In this document: one piece after another, positions 1 through 9,613 of the stretch
Layout: the number at the start of each line of letters is the position of its first letter
Position numbering within the stretch: the first letter of the stretch is position 1
NCBI RefSeq assembly: GCF_900109605.1
Contig: NZ_FOAM01000009.1
Coordinates: 1 to 64,000 of the forward strand
Origin: Xaviernesmea oryzae
GTDB taxonomy: Bacteria > Pseudomonadota > Alphaproteobacteria > Rhizobiales > Rhizobiaceae
Length of the DNA: 64,000 nucleotides
Direction of reading: 5' to 3'
Translations under genes and position numbers: made by a program
The notes under the pieces: generated by a model
Database searches by the model: none
What the model saw: the letters and a program-made list of their open reading frames with translations, nothing else
What the model was told of the DNA's origin: nothing

Positions 1-2
1 CG

Positions 3-353
3 GGCGGAGAGGCTTCGCACTACAACGCCGTTCCGGACCTGCTGGCGATACCTGTCGGCAAGCCGAGACTGTTCCTCGCCGACAAAGGATATGACGGTGA
101 TTTCCTGCGCGAGGAACTCCTGATCCATGGGATCAGGCCAGTCATTCCGCCGAAGGCCAACCGGAAGAACCCGCCTGCCTGTGACTTCCGGGCATACAAG
201 GATCGAAACCGCATTGAGCGGATGTTCAACCGCCTCAAGCAGTTCCGTCGCGTTGCGACCCGATACGACAAGACCCGAAAATCCTTCTCAGCATTTCTCG
301 CCCTGGCTGCCGCTAAGATATGGCTGCCATACTTTGTCAACAGGACCTTGTGA
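3..353 (+). CDS. IS5-family transposase, C-terminal part (cut by window edge)
   Basis: The open frame runs in from the left edge and stops at a TGA at 351-353, giving about 116 residues. It contains DKGYD near residue 27, the second acidic catalytic segment of DDE transposases, and later RIERMFNRLKQFRR followed by a Tyr-Asp-Lys segment, the C-terminal E region typical of IS5 (IS427-like) transposases. The first catalytic Asp and the left inverted repeat lie outside the window, so intactness cannot be judged. It borders a DNA methyltransferase unit that ends at a tRNA 3' end, which fits an accessory region. Confidence 0.85.
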   Translation, partial: GGEASHYNAVPDLLAIPVGKPRLFLADKGYDGDFLREELLIHGIRPVIPPKANRKNPPACDFRAYKDRNRIERMFNRLKQFRRVATRYDKTRKSFSAFLALAAAKIWLPYFVNRTL

Positions 354-382
354 ACCTGATGTGGGTTAATTTCCGCGCCTCT

Positions 383-994
383 TTAGCGGTCAGATTTGAT
401 TCTGTTCGATACAATATTAGCCATCTTCTCAGCGATCTGGGCAGGCGGTTCTCCGTGACCCTGCCAAGAATAGTGCTTGCCTTCACTGTCGAACACGATC
501 CTGCCGACGCTAGGGTAGTCGTTGCCAATCAGTCGCATCAGACCTGTGAACGCCTTGAGCGGAACAAGCCATAAGTGGCTGTCCTTGCGATCGGACGTGA
601 CGAAGAAGCCACTTACGCGAAGATCATGCTCGCCGTAGACGCATTCCGAAAAGACCTTGCTGTGGACGATGATGTCGAGCAGGTCTCCTACGCCTAGCGA
701 GCACGTCGTGGGAGCGTTCATGTCGAACGCGTCCCAGAATGAGTGACGCTTCCACCATGTTAGTGTCCGACCGGGGAGTAGATCGAACTTCTCGGCTCGC
801 ACACTGCGACCCGCAATGTCGCTTGAGACCTTCTCGCACTCTATGAGTTTTCGCATCGCGAAGGCCGAGACGAACACCTTTCTCTCGAGAAGGATGGACC
901 CGCGTTCACTTGGATGCGCCTTCTCGGCCCATCGTTCGATAAGATCGGCGTCCTTCAGCAGATGGTCCTTCCAAGGCGCGCTTTCGGCGATCAT
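383..994 (-). CDS. Conserved hypothetical protein coupled to a DNA methyltransferase
   Basis: A 203-residue protein with no signal peptide or clear membrane segment. I do not recognise a characterised domain. The N-terminal third looks helical and charged (LLKDADLIERWAEKA, then an FVSAFAMRKL helix); the C-terminal half contains GFFVTSDRKDSHLWLVPL and a GNDYPSVG turn. Its ATG overlaps the stop of the upstream methyltransferase gene by four bases (ATGA at 991-994), so the two are almost certainly one operon and translationally coupled. That context suggests a partner of the methyltransferase, such as a restriction or specificity factor, but no nuclease motif (PD-ExK, HNH, GIY-YIG) is visible. 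Function unknown. Confidence 0.75.
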   Translation of the reverse strand: MIAESAPWKDHLLKDADLIERWAEKAHPSERGSILLERKVFVSAFAMRKLIECEKVSSDIAGRSVRAEKFDLLPGRTLTWWKRHSFWDAFDMNAPTTCSLGVGDLLDIIVHSKVFSECVYGEHDLRVSGFFVTSDRKDSHLWLVPLKAFTGLMRLIGNDYPSVGRIVFDSEGKHYSWQGHGEPPAQIAEKMANIVSNRIKSDR

Positions 995-1830
995 CTACAG
1001 ACGACACTCCTTATCAGTCTCTCGAACGGGCTCAACGCGCCGAACTCGTTATCGTTGTCCGGTGTTGGTATGGCGGTAGCAGGCTGCGCCGCAGCGATCC
1101 GATCCTTCGCGATCTGGAAGTATGTCTCGTCGCGCTCGATGCCGATAAACATACGACCTGTATTGGCGCAAGCTACTCCTGTGGTGCCTGAGCCCATCAT
1201 AAAGTCTAGAACTGTCTCGCCCTCGTTGGTGTAGGTGCGGATCAGATACTCCATGAGTGCGACTGGCTTCTGCGTGGGGTGCTTAGTTTTCTCCGCGCCC
1301 GTTGCGGTGTTAAACTTTTGCCACGAGGAAGGGACGCGGAGTTCCCCCAAGGTATTATTTTCCCGTGTATCGAACGCCCGGTAATTGTCTGATGTAGTCT
1401 TGAACGTGCAGGCATACTTCGCGCGATCTGCACCCGACCCTTCGCGCACCTGCATTTGTTTATTGTAAGTCCATCTCCCCTCAGAGAACACGACAACGCT
1501 TTCGTGCTCCTTCATCGGCTCGCGAACGGTGTTGGCAAAATTAGAGCCCCGGTTCTTGATCCATATCCATTCGTGCCGAAACTCGCGTGGATTACTCATG
1601 ACCAGCGCACTCGTGAACGGCTGAGATGCGGTGAATACCGCCGCTCCGTTCTTTTTCAGCACTCGCTTCACCTGCCTCCACATCTCGTCGAACCGAATAA
1701 CAGCATCCCACTTGCAGGCGGTGGTGCCATAAGGCGGGTCAGTGAGCACCAGTTCAACAGATCCGTCAGGGATCTCTCTCATCCGGTCTAAGCAATCTCC
1801 AAGCAGCAACTGGGGTTCATACGCAAACAT
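991..1830 (-). CDS. Site-specific DNA methyltransferase, beta class
   Basis: A 279-residue amino-methyltransferase that would methylate adenine N6 or cytosine N4 using S-adenosylmethionine. Catalytic motif IV is DPPYGTT at residues 31-37 and the SAM-binding motif I is DFMMGSGTTG at about 209-218. The order motif IV, variable target-recognition region, motif I marks the beta group. HPTQKPVALMEYLI at about 184-197 is the usual motif X region. The chosen ATG (1828-1830) follows a GAGAG ribosome site. An in-frame extension to 2001 exists but would translate a short-repeat region. It is the first gene after tRNA-Ile2 and overlaps the next gene by four bases. No cognate restriction enzyme is recognisable, so it may be an orphan or paired with the unknown downstream gene. 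Confidence 0.88.
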   Translation of the reverse strand: MFAYEPQLLLGDCLDRMREIPDGSVELVLTDPPYGTTACKWDAVIRFDEMWRQVKRVLKKNGAAVFTASQPFTSALVMSNPREFRHEWIWIKNRGSNFANTVREPMKEHESVVVFSEGRWTYNKQMQVREGSGADRAKYACTFKTTSDNYRAFDTRENNTLGELRVPSSWQKFNTATGAEKTKHPTQKPVALMEYLIRTYTNEGETVLDFMMGSGTTGVACANTGRMFIGIERDETYFQIAKDRIAAAQPATAIPTPDNDNEFGALSPFERLIRSVVCR

Positions 1831-1918
1831 GATTCTCTCAAGGACAGGGATTTCCATAGAGTAGACAATTTTGAATGAGTATTTGCAACTCAACATATTG
1901 TTGAATGCAAATAATGAA

Positions 1919-1929
1919 GGACTCGAACC
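1919..1929 (-). other. tRNA T-arm-like fragment (possible attachment-site remnant)
   Basis: On the minus strand the 11-mer GGTTCGAGTCC occurs here and also in the T arm of the tRNA-Ile2 gene about 150 bases away, in the same orientation. The flanking bases differ, so it is at best a degenerate copy. It may be an att-site remnant of an integration event at the tRNA, or chance. Confidence 0.35.
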
Positions 1930-1937
1930 TGCAACGG

Positions 1938-1996
1938 ATACCGCGATACCGTTCGCGTTGCTTAGGATACCGTCAGAAATACCGTTCCCGATACCG
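1938..1996. repeat. Cluster of five ATACCG motifs, partly 12 bp apart
   Basis: ATACCG occurs at 1938, 1946, 1967, 1979 and 1991. The last three are exactly 12 bp apart, with the longer unit being GATACCGTT-like. The cluster lies between the tRNA 3' end and the methyltransferase. Read on the minus strand in the methyltransferase frame it would encode Asn-Gly-Ile repeats. It may be a small minisatellite or a set of protein-binding sites. Confidence 0.55.
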
Positions 1997-2062
1997 TTCA
2001 ATCGGTCTTGGTAGAAAAATAAGTTACTGATTTCACTGAGTTTTTTCGCCGAAAATCGGCGT

Positions 2063-2138
2063 TGGTGGGCCCGGAGGGACTCGAACCCCCAACCAAGCGG
2101 TTATGAGCCGCCGGCTCTAACCATTGAGCTACAGGCCC
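2063..2138 (-). tRNA. tRNA-Ile2 (anticodon CAT), CCA encoded
   Basis: On the minus strand a complete 76-nt cloverleaf can be drawn. The acceptor stem GGGCCTG pairs with CGGGCCC (one G-U), the D arm is TAGCTCAATGGTTAGAGC, the anticodon loop is CTCATAA, the T arm contains GGTTCGAGTCC, and the discriminator A is followed by an encoded CCA. The CAT anticodon could mean Met, but the GGGCCTG acceptor stem and overall sequence match the isoleucine tRNA whose CAT is modified to lysidine to read AUA. The 3' end faces the methyltransferase/IS region, the usual polarity for integration at tRNA genes. Confidence 0.93.
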
Positions 2139-2535
2139 GGCCAGAGCCTTCGCGAGGGAGGGCGTGGCGGTGGCGGCGTCAATGGGCGCCGGCCGTCTGC
2201 TCGCTCTAGACGAAATCGCATCCTGCGGCAAGACGTGCCGCATTGGCCGCACAATCCTGCTTTAACAGCGAATGGCCGGTTTCATCGATCGCCGCGCAGC
2301 TGGAACGCCGGATGACGTGTCGTGCGCGCGTTCACGCTTGAAGGATGCGGGTTTGCTCTATGTCTTAGAGTGGCCGTGGTTCGCTCTGGCGACGCTGTAA
2401 TCGGCTCTGCAGCGGAGGATGCGGCCGGCGGGTGGTCAAGACCCCTAGGCTTTGTCATTCTCGGCCAACATATTTCGGCCTGCGGCGTTGCGTCGATCGC
2501 CGGCCAGTGGAGGACTATTCTTGGAGATGCGCCTG
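2139..2535. other. Intergenic region between tRNA-Ile2 and the SIMPL gene
   Basis: About 400 bases. Short plus-strand frames here have no ribosome site and no recognisable protein. It should contain promoters for the minus-strand tRNA and for the plus-strand SIMPL gene, but I could not pick out a convincing -35/-10 pair. GGAG at 2523-2526 is the ribosome site of the SIMPL gene. Confidence 0.5.
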
Positions 2536-3273
2536 ATGACCCTTGCTCCCCTCTTTCGCCCGCTGCCGCGCGCCGCGCTTCTGGCCGCAGGCCTCCTGGC
2601 CTTTGCGTCCGCCGGCCATGCCGAGCCGCCGCCGCGCCCGGTGATTTCGGTCACGGGCACGGGGCAGGCGAGCGCCGTGCCGGATCTGGCGGTGGTCAGC
2701 TTCAGCGTCGTCACGCAGGAGAAGGAGGCCCGTGCGGCCTTGACGGCCAATAATGCGGCCATGGCCAAGGTTCTTGAGGCGATGAAGGCGCGGGGCATTG
2801 CCGAGCGTGACCTGCAGACTTCCGGCTTCGCCATCAACCCGCAATATGTCTATCCGCAGAACAAGGAGGGCGAAACCAATCCGCCCCAGCTGACCGGCTA
2901 TCAGGTTGCCAACACGCTGACGGTGCGCATCCGCCAGATCGACAAGCTCGGCGAGATTCTCGATCAGGCCGTCACACTCGGGGTCAACCAGGGCGGCGGC
3001 ATCCAGTTTTCGATCGACAAGCCGGAGCAACTGGCGGAAGACGCCCGCAAGGCCGCCGTGGCCAACGCCATGGCGAAGGCCCGCACGCTGGCCGCCGCGG
3101 CGGGCGTGACGCTCGGCCGCGTGGTCGAGATGCGCGAAAACTCCGGCCGTCCGGAGCCCATGCCGATGATGCGCACCATGGCCAAGGATATGGCCGCCGA
3201 ATCCGTGCCCGTTGCCGCCGGAGAAAGCGCCGTTACCGTCGATGTGGAAATGAGTTTCGATATCGCGCCGTGA
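2536..3273 (+). CDS. SIMPL (DUF541) domain periplasmic protein
   Basis: A 245-residue exported protein. An N-terminal signal peptide (hydrophobic segment rich in Leu and Ala ending at GHAEPP) is followed by a SIMPL/DUF541 domain: VISVTGTGQASAVPDLAVVSF at its start, GYQVANTLTVRI in the middle, and two runs of DARKAAVANAMAKARTLA type near the C-terminus. Members are mostly uncharacterised periplasmic proteins; one namesake was linked to IRAK signalling in mammals and some bacterial relatives to oxidative stress. The start at 2536 has GGAG nine bases upstream; the ATG at 2527 abuts it and is less likely. A strong terminator follows, so it appears monocistronic. Confidence 0.88.
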   Translation: MTLAPLFRPLPRAALLAAGLLAFASAGHAEPPPRPVISVTGTGQASAVPDLAVVSFSVVTQEKEARAALTANNAAMAKVLEAMKARGIAERDLQTSGFAINPQYVYPQNKEGETNPPQLTGYQVANTLTVRIRQIDKLGEILDQAVTLGVNQGGGIQFSIDKPEQLAEDARKAAVANAMAKARTLAAAAGVTLGRVVEMRENSGRPEPMPMMRTMAKDMAAESVPVAAGESAVTVDVEMSFDIAP

Positions 3274-3313
3274 GGCTTCGAGCGGGATGGGGAAGGTAAG
3301 GGCAAATCGATGA

Positions 3314-3350
3314 AAAGAGGCCCGCGACAGGGGATGTCGCGGGCCTCTTT
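3314..3350 (+). terminator. Strong hairpin terminator after the SIMPL gene
   Basis: A perfect 16-bp stem (3314-3329 with 3335-3350; core GAGGCCCGCGACA) has a five-base loop and ends in TTT on both strands. It lies 40 bases after the SIMPL stop and could stop transcription from both directions. Confidence 0.85.
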
Positions 3351-3472
3351 CACGTCAGGTCGATTATGCCGCTTTAAAGCGCTCTTCCATCTCAATGAAG
3401 CAGATCGGCGCTCTTAGCTCCCTTATTTGAAGCATATCTTACCGATTCTCGTTTCATTCCGGCGGATTCTGC

Positions 3473-3868
3473 TTAGCGCAGCGACGGACAGCCACGAACA
3501 TTGGCAAAGCTGATGCGGCGGAATTCGCCGAAGCGGCGACCTTCCACGATCACCCTGCGCGGCGTGACGGCCACGACGCGGGCGCGGCGCAGGCCATAGG
3601 CGCGGGCCTTTTCCTCTGCCATCCAGGGCGCGCAGCGGCCACCGCGCTCGGCGCGCCAGCCTGGATTGGGGCCGCGATCCGGGCCGCGGTCATGACGCCA
3701 GCCGGGAGGCGGGCCGGGGCGCCAGTCGCGCTCGTCGCGATACTGCACCGGCGTGATATCGCCGGCATAGATGCCAACACTCAGATTGCCGGCCGAAGCC
3801 TGGCCGGCCGCGAGGCCAGAGAGCGCAACAAGGCCGGCAAGAGCCAGGGTCGCAAGCTTGGATGTCAT
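3473..3868 (-). CDS. Small secreted Arg/Pro/Gly-rich hypothetical protein
   Basis: A 131-residue protein with a clear signal peptide (MTSKLATLALAGLVALSGLA, cleavage near QASA). A low-complexity middle rich in Arg, Pro, Gly and Asp (RPGPPPGWRHDRGPDRGP) follows, then a compact basic C-terminus with two cysteines (CAPW and RGCPSLR). The chosen ATG has GGGAG upstream; a longer frame to 4048 has no support. Proteins of this kind are common in Rhizobiaceae, but I know no function. The two cysteines may form a disulfide in the periplasm. Confidence 0.7.
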   Translation of the reverse strand: MTSKLATLALAGLVALSGLAAGQASAGNLSVGIYAGDITPVQYRDERDWRPGPPPGWRHDRGPDRGPNPGWRAERGGRCAPWMAEEKARAYGLRRARVVAVTPRRVIVEGRRFGEFRRISFANVRGCPSLR

Positions 3869-4251
3869 GATGTCGATCTCCCTTAACCGATCCGGTTCTG
3901 CGGCAGGTCCGCTGCCGGATCTTGATGAAACCCGCGAAGTCTTCGGCGCGCCATGCGCTGGCTTTTGCCGAGGCTTCGCCTGTCTGTGCCGTGTCGCTGT
4001 CAGCGGGGCTTGCCGAGCCATCTCGGCTTGCGCTCGCATCAGCGACATGGTGGCAATCTAGGTCAGCGAAACTGAACGGAAATGGAATTTGCTGTTCAGC
4101 CTGCATTCAGCCGCCATCGTCATATCGCGCCTCGGAATGCCACGGCCTCAGACGGATTTCAGGCGGACGTGTAAAGGCCCTACAGGCCTTGCCGCATCTT
4201 GCGTTTCAGGGCGCGACGACGACGGTCCTAGATTTGGATGGTTTCGAGGGC

Positions 4252-4656
4252 TCAGCGCGTCAGGGCCGCTTCGAAAAGGCGCAGATTGCGATAATGCGAG
4301 AGACGGGTGACGAGGCCCTCCTCGATCTCCAGAACGAAGACCGCAGGGATCGAATAGGCCTGGCCGCTGGCGGGCGGGAAGCCTTCCATGCTTTCCCTGT
4401 AATGGCCGCGTGCGGTTGCGTCCACCGCAACGTGCTGGCCATAGGCATCGTGCATCACCACGAGATCGTCGAAGACCTCATCGAAATGGCGCAGATATTG
4501 GATCACGGCCAGGCGTAGCGGCTCGGCGCCGATGGTGCGCAGGCCTGTGAGCGAATCGAGCGCCACATCCTCGTCCAGATAGGCGGCAAGCGTTGCAAAG
4601 TCGCGCTGGTTCAGCGCCTCCATCACCCGCGCGGCGATGGTCTGAGCTTCGGTCAT
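4252..4656 (-). CDS. SnoaL/NTF2-like family protein
   Basis: A 134-residue protein with the length and pattern of the NTF2-like/SnoaL superfamily: a first helix with MEALNQRDFATLAAYLDEDV, the core strand VVMHDAYGQHVAVDATARGHY, and a terminal pair of strands carrying VFVLEIEEGLVTRLSHYRNL. Family members are ketosteroid isomerase-like enzymes or ligand-binding proteins; the substrate cannot be inferred. The ATG at 4656 is preceded by a purine-rich site. It stands alone, minus strand, upstream of the secreted-protein gene. Confidence 0.75.
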   Translation of the reverse strand: MTEAQTIAARVMEALNQRDFATLAAYLDEDVALDSLTGLRTIGAEPLRLAVIQYLRHFDEVFDDLVVMHDAYGQHVAVDATARGHYRESMEGFPPASGQAYSIPAVFVLEIEEGLVTRLSHYRNLRLFEAALTR

Positions 4657-4807
4657 GGTGTCCTCCCCGGGATTTTGTTTTTCGCACAGGATCGCAGGAG
4701 AGCGGGACGGCGACAAGTGTCGGCCGTTTTCGCCACTCCCGCTCTGATGTCGATCATATTCGCGCCGGCAGGCTTTGCCGTGCAATGGCGCCGCACCCGA
4801 GACCCTC

Positions 4808-5230
4808 TCAGGCGCTCAGGTGCAGAACGATTTCGCGTCGGTGCGGTCGGCTGCGATGCTCGAAGAGATAGATGCCCTGCCAGGTGCCGAGCATCAGCCG
4901 GCCGTGGGCAATGGGAATGCCGAGTGTCACGGCCGTCAGCGCCGCCTTGATATGAGCCGGCATATCGTCCGGGCCTTCATCGCGGTGGACGATCCAATCC
5001 ATCGTGGCATCGTCGGCCGGTGGAACGAGCCGGGCAAAAAAGGCATCGAGATCGCGGCGCACATCCGGATCGGCATTCTCCTGGATCAGGAGCGAGCAGG
5101 AGGTGTGGCGCACGAAGACGGTGAGCAGCCCCTCCACCGCGCCGCTCTGGCGCACGAAGTCGTCTGCCTGACGGGTAAATTCATAGAGCCCGGCGCCGCG
5201 GGTCTGCAGACTAAGGAGAGTTTGCGGCAT
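4808..5230 (-). CDS. yjbQ: YjbQ/UPF0047 family protein
   Basis: A 140-residue protein covering the whole YjbQ (UPF0047) fold. Hallmarks are VFVRHTSCSLLIQENADP at about residues 37-54, the MDWIVHRDEGPDDMPAHIKA segment, and GTWQGIYLFEHR near the C-terminus. Family members have weak thiamine-phosphate synthase activity and are annotated as secondary thiamine-phosphate synthase; the true role is unsettled. The start at 5230 has AGGAG at a good distance; the frame extends to 5269 but without a ribosome site. Confidence 0.88.
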   Translation of the reverse strand: MPQTLLSLQTRGAGLYEFTRQADDFVRQSGAVEGLLTVFVRHTSCSLLIQENADPDVRRDLDAFFARLVPPADDATMDWIVHRDEGPDDMPAHIKAALTAVTLGIPIAHGRLMLGTWQGIYLFEHRSRPHRREIVLHLSA

Positions 5231-5397
5231 GGGGCTCCTGATGGTGACGGATGAGGCGGCGCGGGCCATGTCCTGGCCCGCGCGGGATGATGCAGAAGAG
5301 ATGCCGCAGCATCGGCTGCTTTCAACCGCCCCTAGCTTTCTGCGTTGGGGAGCCGAAGCGCCTGCGCAGGCGGCCGTCCGTCCACTCGATCCATGCC

Positions 5398-5946
5398 CTA
5401 AGCGGGACGTGACCCCACCGATGGATCGATGTGCTTTGCCATGGCGAAGACGTCGACATAGGCGCCGTCGCGGAAGCCATCGCCGAGCAGGTGCCCCTCC
5501 CTTTCGAAGCCGAAGCGCTCATAAAGCGCGATCGCGCTGTGGTTGTCGATATAGACATGAAGTTCGACTCGGCGGATCTGCAGCCAGTTGAAGGCGCTGT
5601 CGAGCAGGGCGGCCAGCAGCGCGCGGCCGATACCACGACGCTGCCAGGCCGAGGCGACGCCCATGCCCAGTTCGGCTGCGTGCTGGCGGCGTCCTTCGAA
5701 GCGGTGCAGTCCGCCAGAGGCCACCACCGTCTCACCCTCCAGAGCCAGCAGCAACAAGCGATTTTCGCCGCCGGAGGTGAGCCACTGCCGCGTGGCCTCC
5801 TCGCTTTGAAACGGTTTTCGCAGCGTGCCCCAGCGAAAACTGGCCTGGTTGGACAGAAGCGTCAGTCCAGCGGCATCGCGGGGCTCGGTGGCGCGCAGAT
5901 GAATGCCGGATGGAGGAGGAATATCGAAGCGGTCAGTCGCGGTCAT
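5398..5946 (-). CDS. GNAT family N-acetyltransferase
   Basis: A 182-residue acetyltransferase. Motif A for acetyl-CoA binding is visible as GVASAWQRRGIGRALLAALL (the Q/RxxGxG/A pattern), and motif B as HVYIDNHSAIALYERFGFEREG. The protein begins with HLRATEPRDAAGLTLL, a common first strand of GNATs that act on small molecules or protein N-termini. AAGGAG lies just upstream of the ATG at 5946. Substrate unknown; no neighbour suggests one. Confidence 0.85.
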   Translation of the reverse strand: MTATDRFDIPPPSGIHLRATEPRDAAGLTLLSNQASFRWGTLRKPFQSEEATRQWLTSGGENRLLLLALEGETVVASGGLHRFEGRRQHAAELGMGVASAWQRRGIGRALLAALLDSAFNWLQIRRVELHVYIDNHSAIALYERFGFEREGHLLGDGFRDGAYVDVFAMAKHIDPSVGSRPA

Positions 5947-6237
5947 CTCAGGCTCCTTCTGAAAAGTGGCCCGGATCGGTCGCATCCTCATGTCGCGCAA
6001 CCGGGTCCATAAGGCCGGTTGCGGGCGAAAAGATCATCCGTTGCGCACGAGTGACCGCCTACGTCCGGCGAGGGACGTGCCAAGCATGGTCACGGACATG
6101 GTGCAGCGATTGATCATGGGAGGAGGGTGCAAGGCCGGCGCGTCTTTGTCAAGGCAATGCTGATGGACAATGCTGCTGCGTTCTTTCGCAATCCCGGATC
6201 GGGTGCGGCGCCCGACGAGAAATCTGACAGCGTCTTT

Positions 6238-7419
6238 TTAACGGGCTCGACGATCGAGCTGCTCCGCAAGCGCGCCGGTCACTTCGCCGCCCAGCTGAAA
6301 GCGAAAGTCCTCGATCTTCAGGTGCTTGAGATCGGCCGTGCAGGCGAGGTCGATGCGATACCACTTGCCTTGGCTTCGATAGAAGCTGTTCGCGGCATTC
6401 ACCGTAGTTCCGGTCACATTGCCATTGATGAAAACGCCTTCCGGCTCCGAGCCGGGCCTTGACCGGCGGATCTGATCCGTCGCCTCGTACACACAGAGAT
6501 TTTGGACCTGCTGCTTGCGCGGCATCTGGCCGAGAGCGAAGCGCGCAAGCGGATCTCGGAAGATCGGAGCGGCGTTGAGCGGCTTGGCGACCTTCAGGGC
6601 GCCGCCGCCCGCTGCGCCGGTGCTGGGCCGTGCCGCCTGGCCCGACGCCGGGCGCGGGCTGGGCATGGGCGCATCCTCGCGGGGCAAGGCCGGCGCAAAG
6701 CCATCTTCGGCGGGCGGCAAGGCTGCCATGGCCTCGCCCGTCTCGCTCGACGGCATCTGCGGCAGCGCGGCCTGTTGCGTCGGCTCCGTTGCGGGCGTTG
6801 GCGTTCCGGCCGGTGGCGGGGTCGACGGTTTTTCCTCTGCCGCTGGCTTTGATATCGCGGGTGGCGAAGCCTGCGGTTCGGCCGGCGCTTCGGGGGTCGT
6901 CGCGCCTTGCGTGTCGCCACCTGCGCCCGGCGGGCGATCGGGTGCGCCCGGTTGGTCGGCCTTCTGGGGCGCCTGCGGCGGCTCCGGCTCCGGCGGCGCG
7001 TCCGGGCGCGTTTCCACCGGCGCGCCGCGATCCTCCGTCTGTCCGACCTGGTCTTCGCGTTCCGGCGCCTCGCTCAGCGTCGGGCGAATCGCGACATGTC
7101 GCGCCGAGGTGGATGGGGGCTGGGGCGGCTCCGGCTTCTTCTCCTCCGCCTTCTCAGGCTCCTTCTTTTCGGGCTCCTTCTTTTCCGGTTCTGGCTTCTC
7201 CGGTTCGGCCTTCTCCGGTTCGGGTGGGGGCGGCACCATCTCCACGGATACCGTCTCCTCGTCAGGCGGATTTAGGTCCGGCAGGGCAGGGCTTGCGAGA
7301 AATGCCGCGACCAGAAGAAGATGCGCAAGCACCGAGGCGCCAAGCCCCCAGCCCCATCGTCTGGGCGATCGAGCGGATGGCAGCGCCATCGGCTGCCCTA
7401 TGTCGGAAATGTCCTGCAT
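6238..7419 (-). CDS. DUF930 protein with TonB-like architecture
   Basis: A 393-residue protein with an N-terminal cytoplasmic tail, one membrane helix (ASVLAHLLLVAAFLASPAL, about residues 28-46) and a long Pro/Glu/Lys-rich linker with repeated PEPEKKEPEK units. A low-complexity Ala/Pro region follows, then a C-terminal globular domain with ALGQMPRKQQVQNLCVYEA and DLACTADLKHLKIEDFRF, which I assign to DUF930, a family found in Rhizobiales. The layout (single anchor, periplasm-spanning EP/KP linker, small C-terminal domain) parallels TonB/TolA, but the C-terminal domain is not TonB. The ATG at 7419 has GGAAG upstream. It follows rpoD on the same strand after a strong terminator. Confidence 0.8.
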   Translation of the reverse strand: MQDISDIGQPMALPSARSPRRWGWGLGASVLAHLLLVAAFLASPALPDLNPPDEETVSVEMVPPPPEPEKAEPEKPEPEKKEPEKKEPEKAEEKKPEPPQPPSTSARHVAIRPTLSEAPEREDQVGQTEDRGAPVETRPDAPPEPEPPQAPQKADQPGAPDRPPGAGGDTQGATTPEAPAEPQASPPAISKPAAEEKPSTPPPAGTPTPATEPTQQAALPQMPSSETGEAMAALPPAEDGFAPALPREDAPMPSPRPASGQAARPSTGAAGGGALKVAKPLNAAPIFRDPLARFALGQMPRKQQVQNLCVYEATDQIRRSRPGSEPEGVFINGNVTGTTVNAANSFYRSQGKWYRIDLACTADLKHLKIEDFRFQLGGEVTGALAEQLDRRAR

Positions 7420-7494
7420 GTCGCTTCCACATCTAAGGGCTAAGCTGCAAGGCGGCGAGGGCTGCGCGGGCTCAAAGACTGGAAAGGCACCATG

Positions 7495-7528
7495 AAAAAA
7501 CCCGGCCATTGTCTCGGCCGGGTTTTTT
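7495..7528 (-). terminator. Rho-independent terminator of rpoD
   Basis: The stem CCCGGCC (7501-7507) pairs with GGCCGGG (7516-7522), flanked by six A's and six T's, so it can work in both directions. It lies about 35 bases beyond the rpoD stop codon in the direction of rpoD transcription. Confidence 0.88.
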
Positions 7529-7561
7529 GTAGGGTTCTATTACGCGCGGCGTGCGCGTGTC

Positions 7562-9613
<2,052 letters not shown>

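Noticed and set aside
1-2060. Possible prophage or integrative element
   Set aside because: No integrase, structural or conjugation gene is present in the window; only an IS fragment and a methyltransferase pair, so no element type is named.
2322-2753. A 143-codon plus-strand frame before and overlapping the SIMPL gene
   Set aside because: No ribosome site, no domain, and it overlaps the start of a clear signal-peptide gene in another frame.
7140-7230. Short tandem repeats that could be taken for a repeat array
   Set aside because: They are codons for the PEPEK-rich linker of the DUF930 protein, without spacers or palindromes, so neither CRISPR nor an independent minisatellite.
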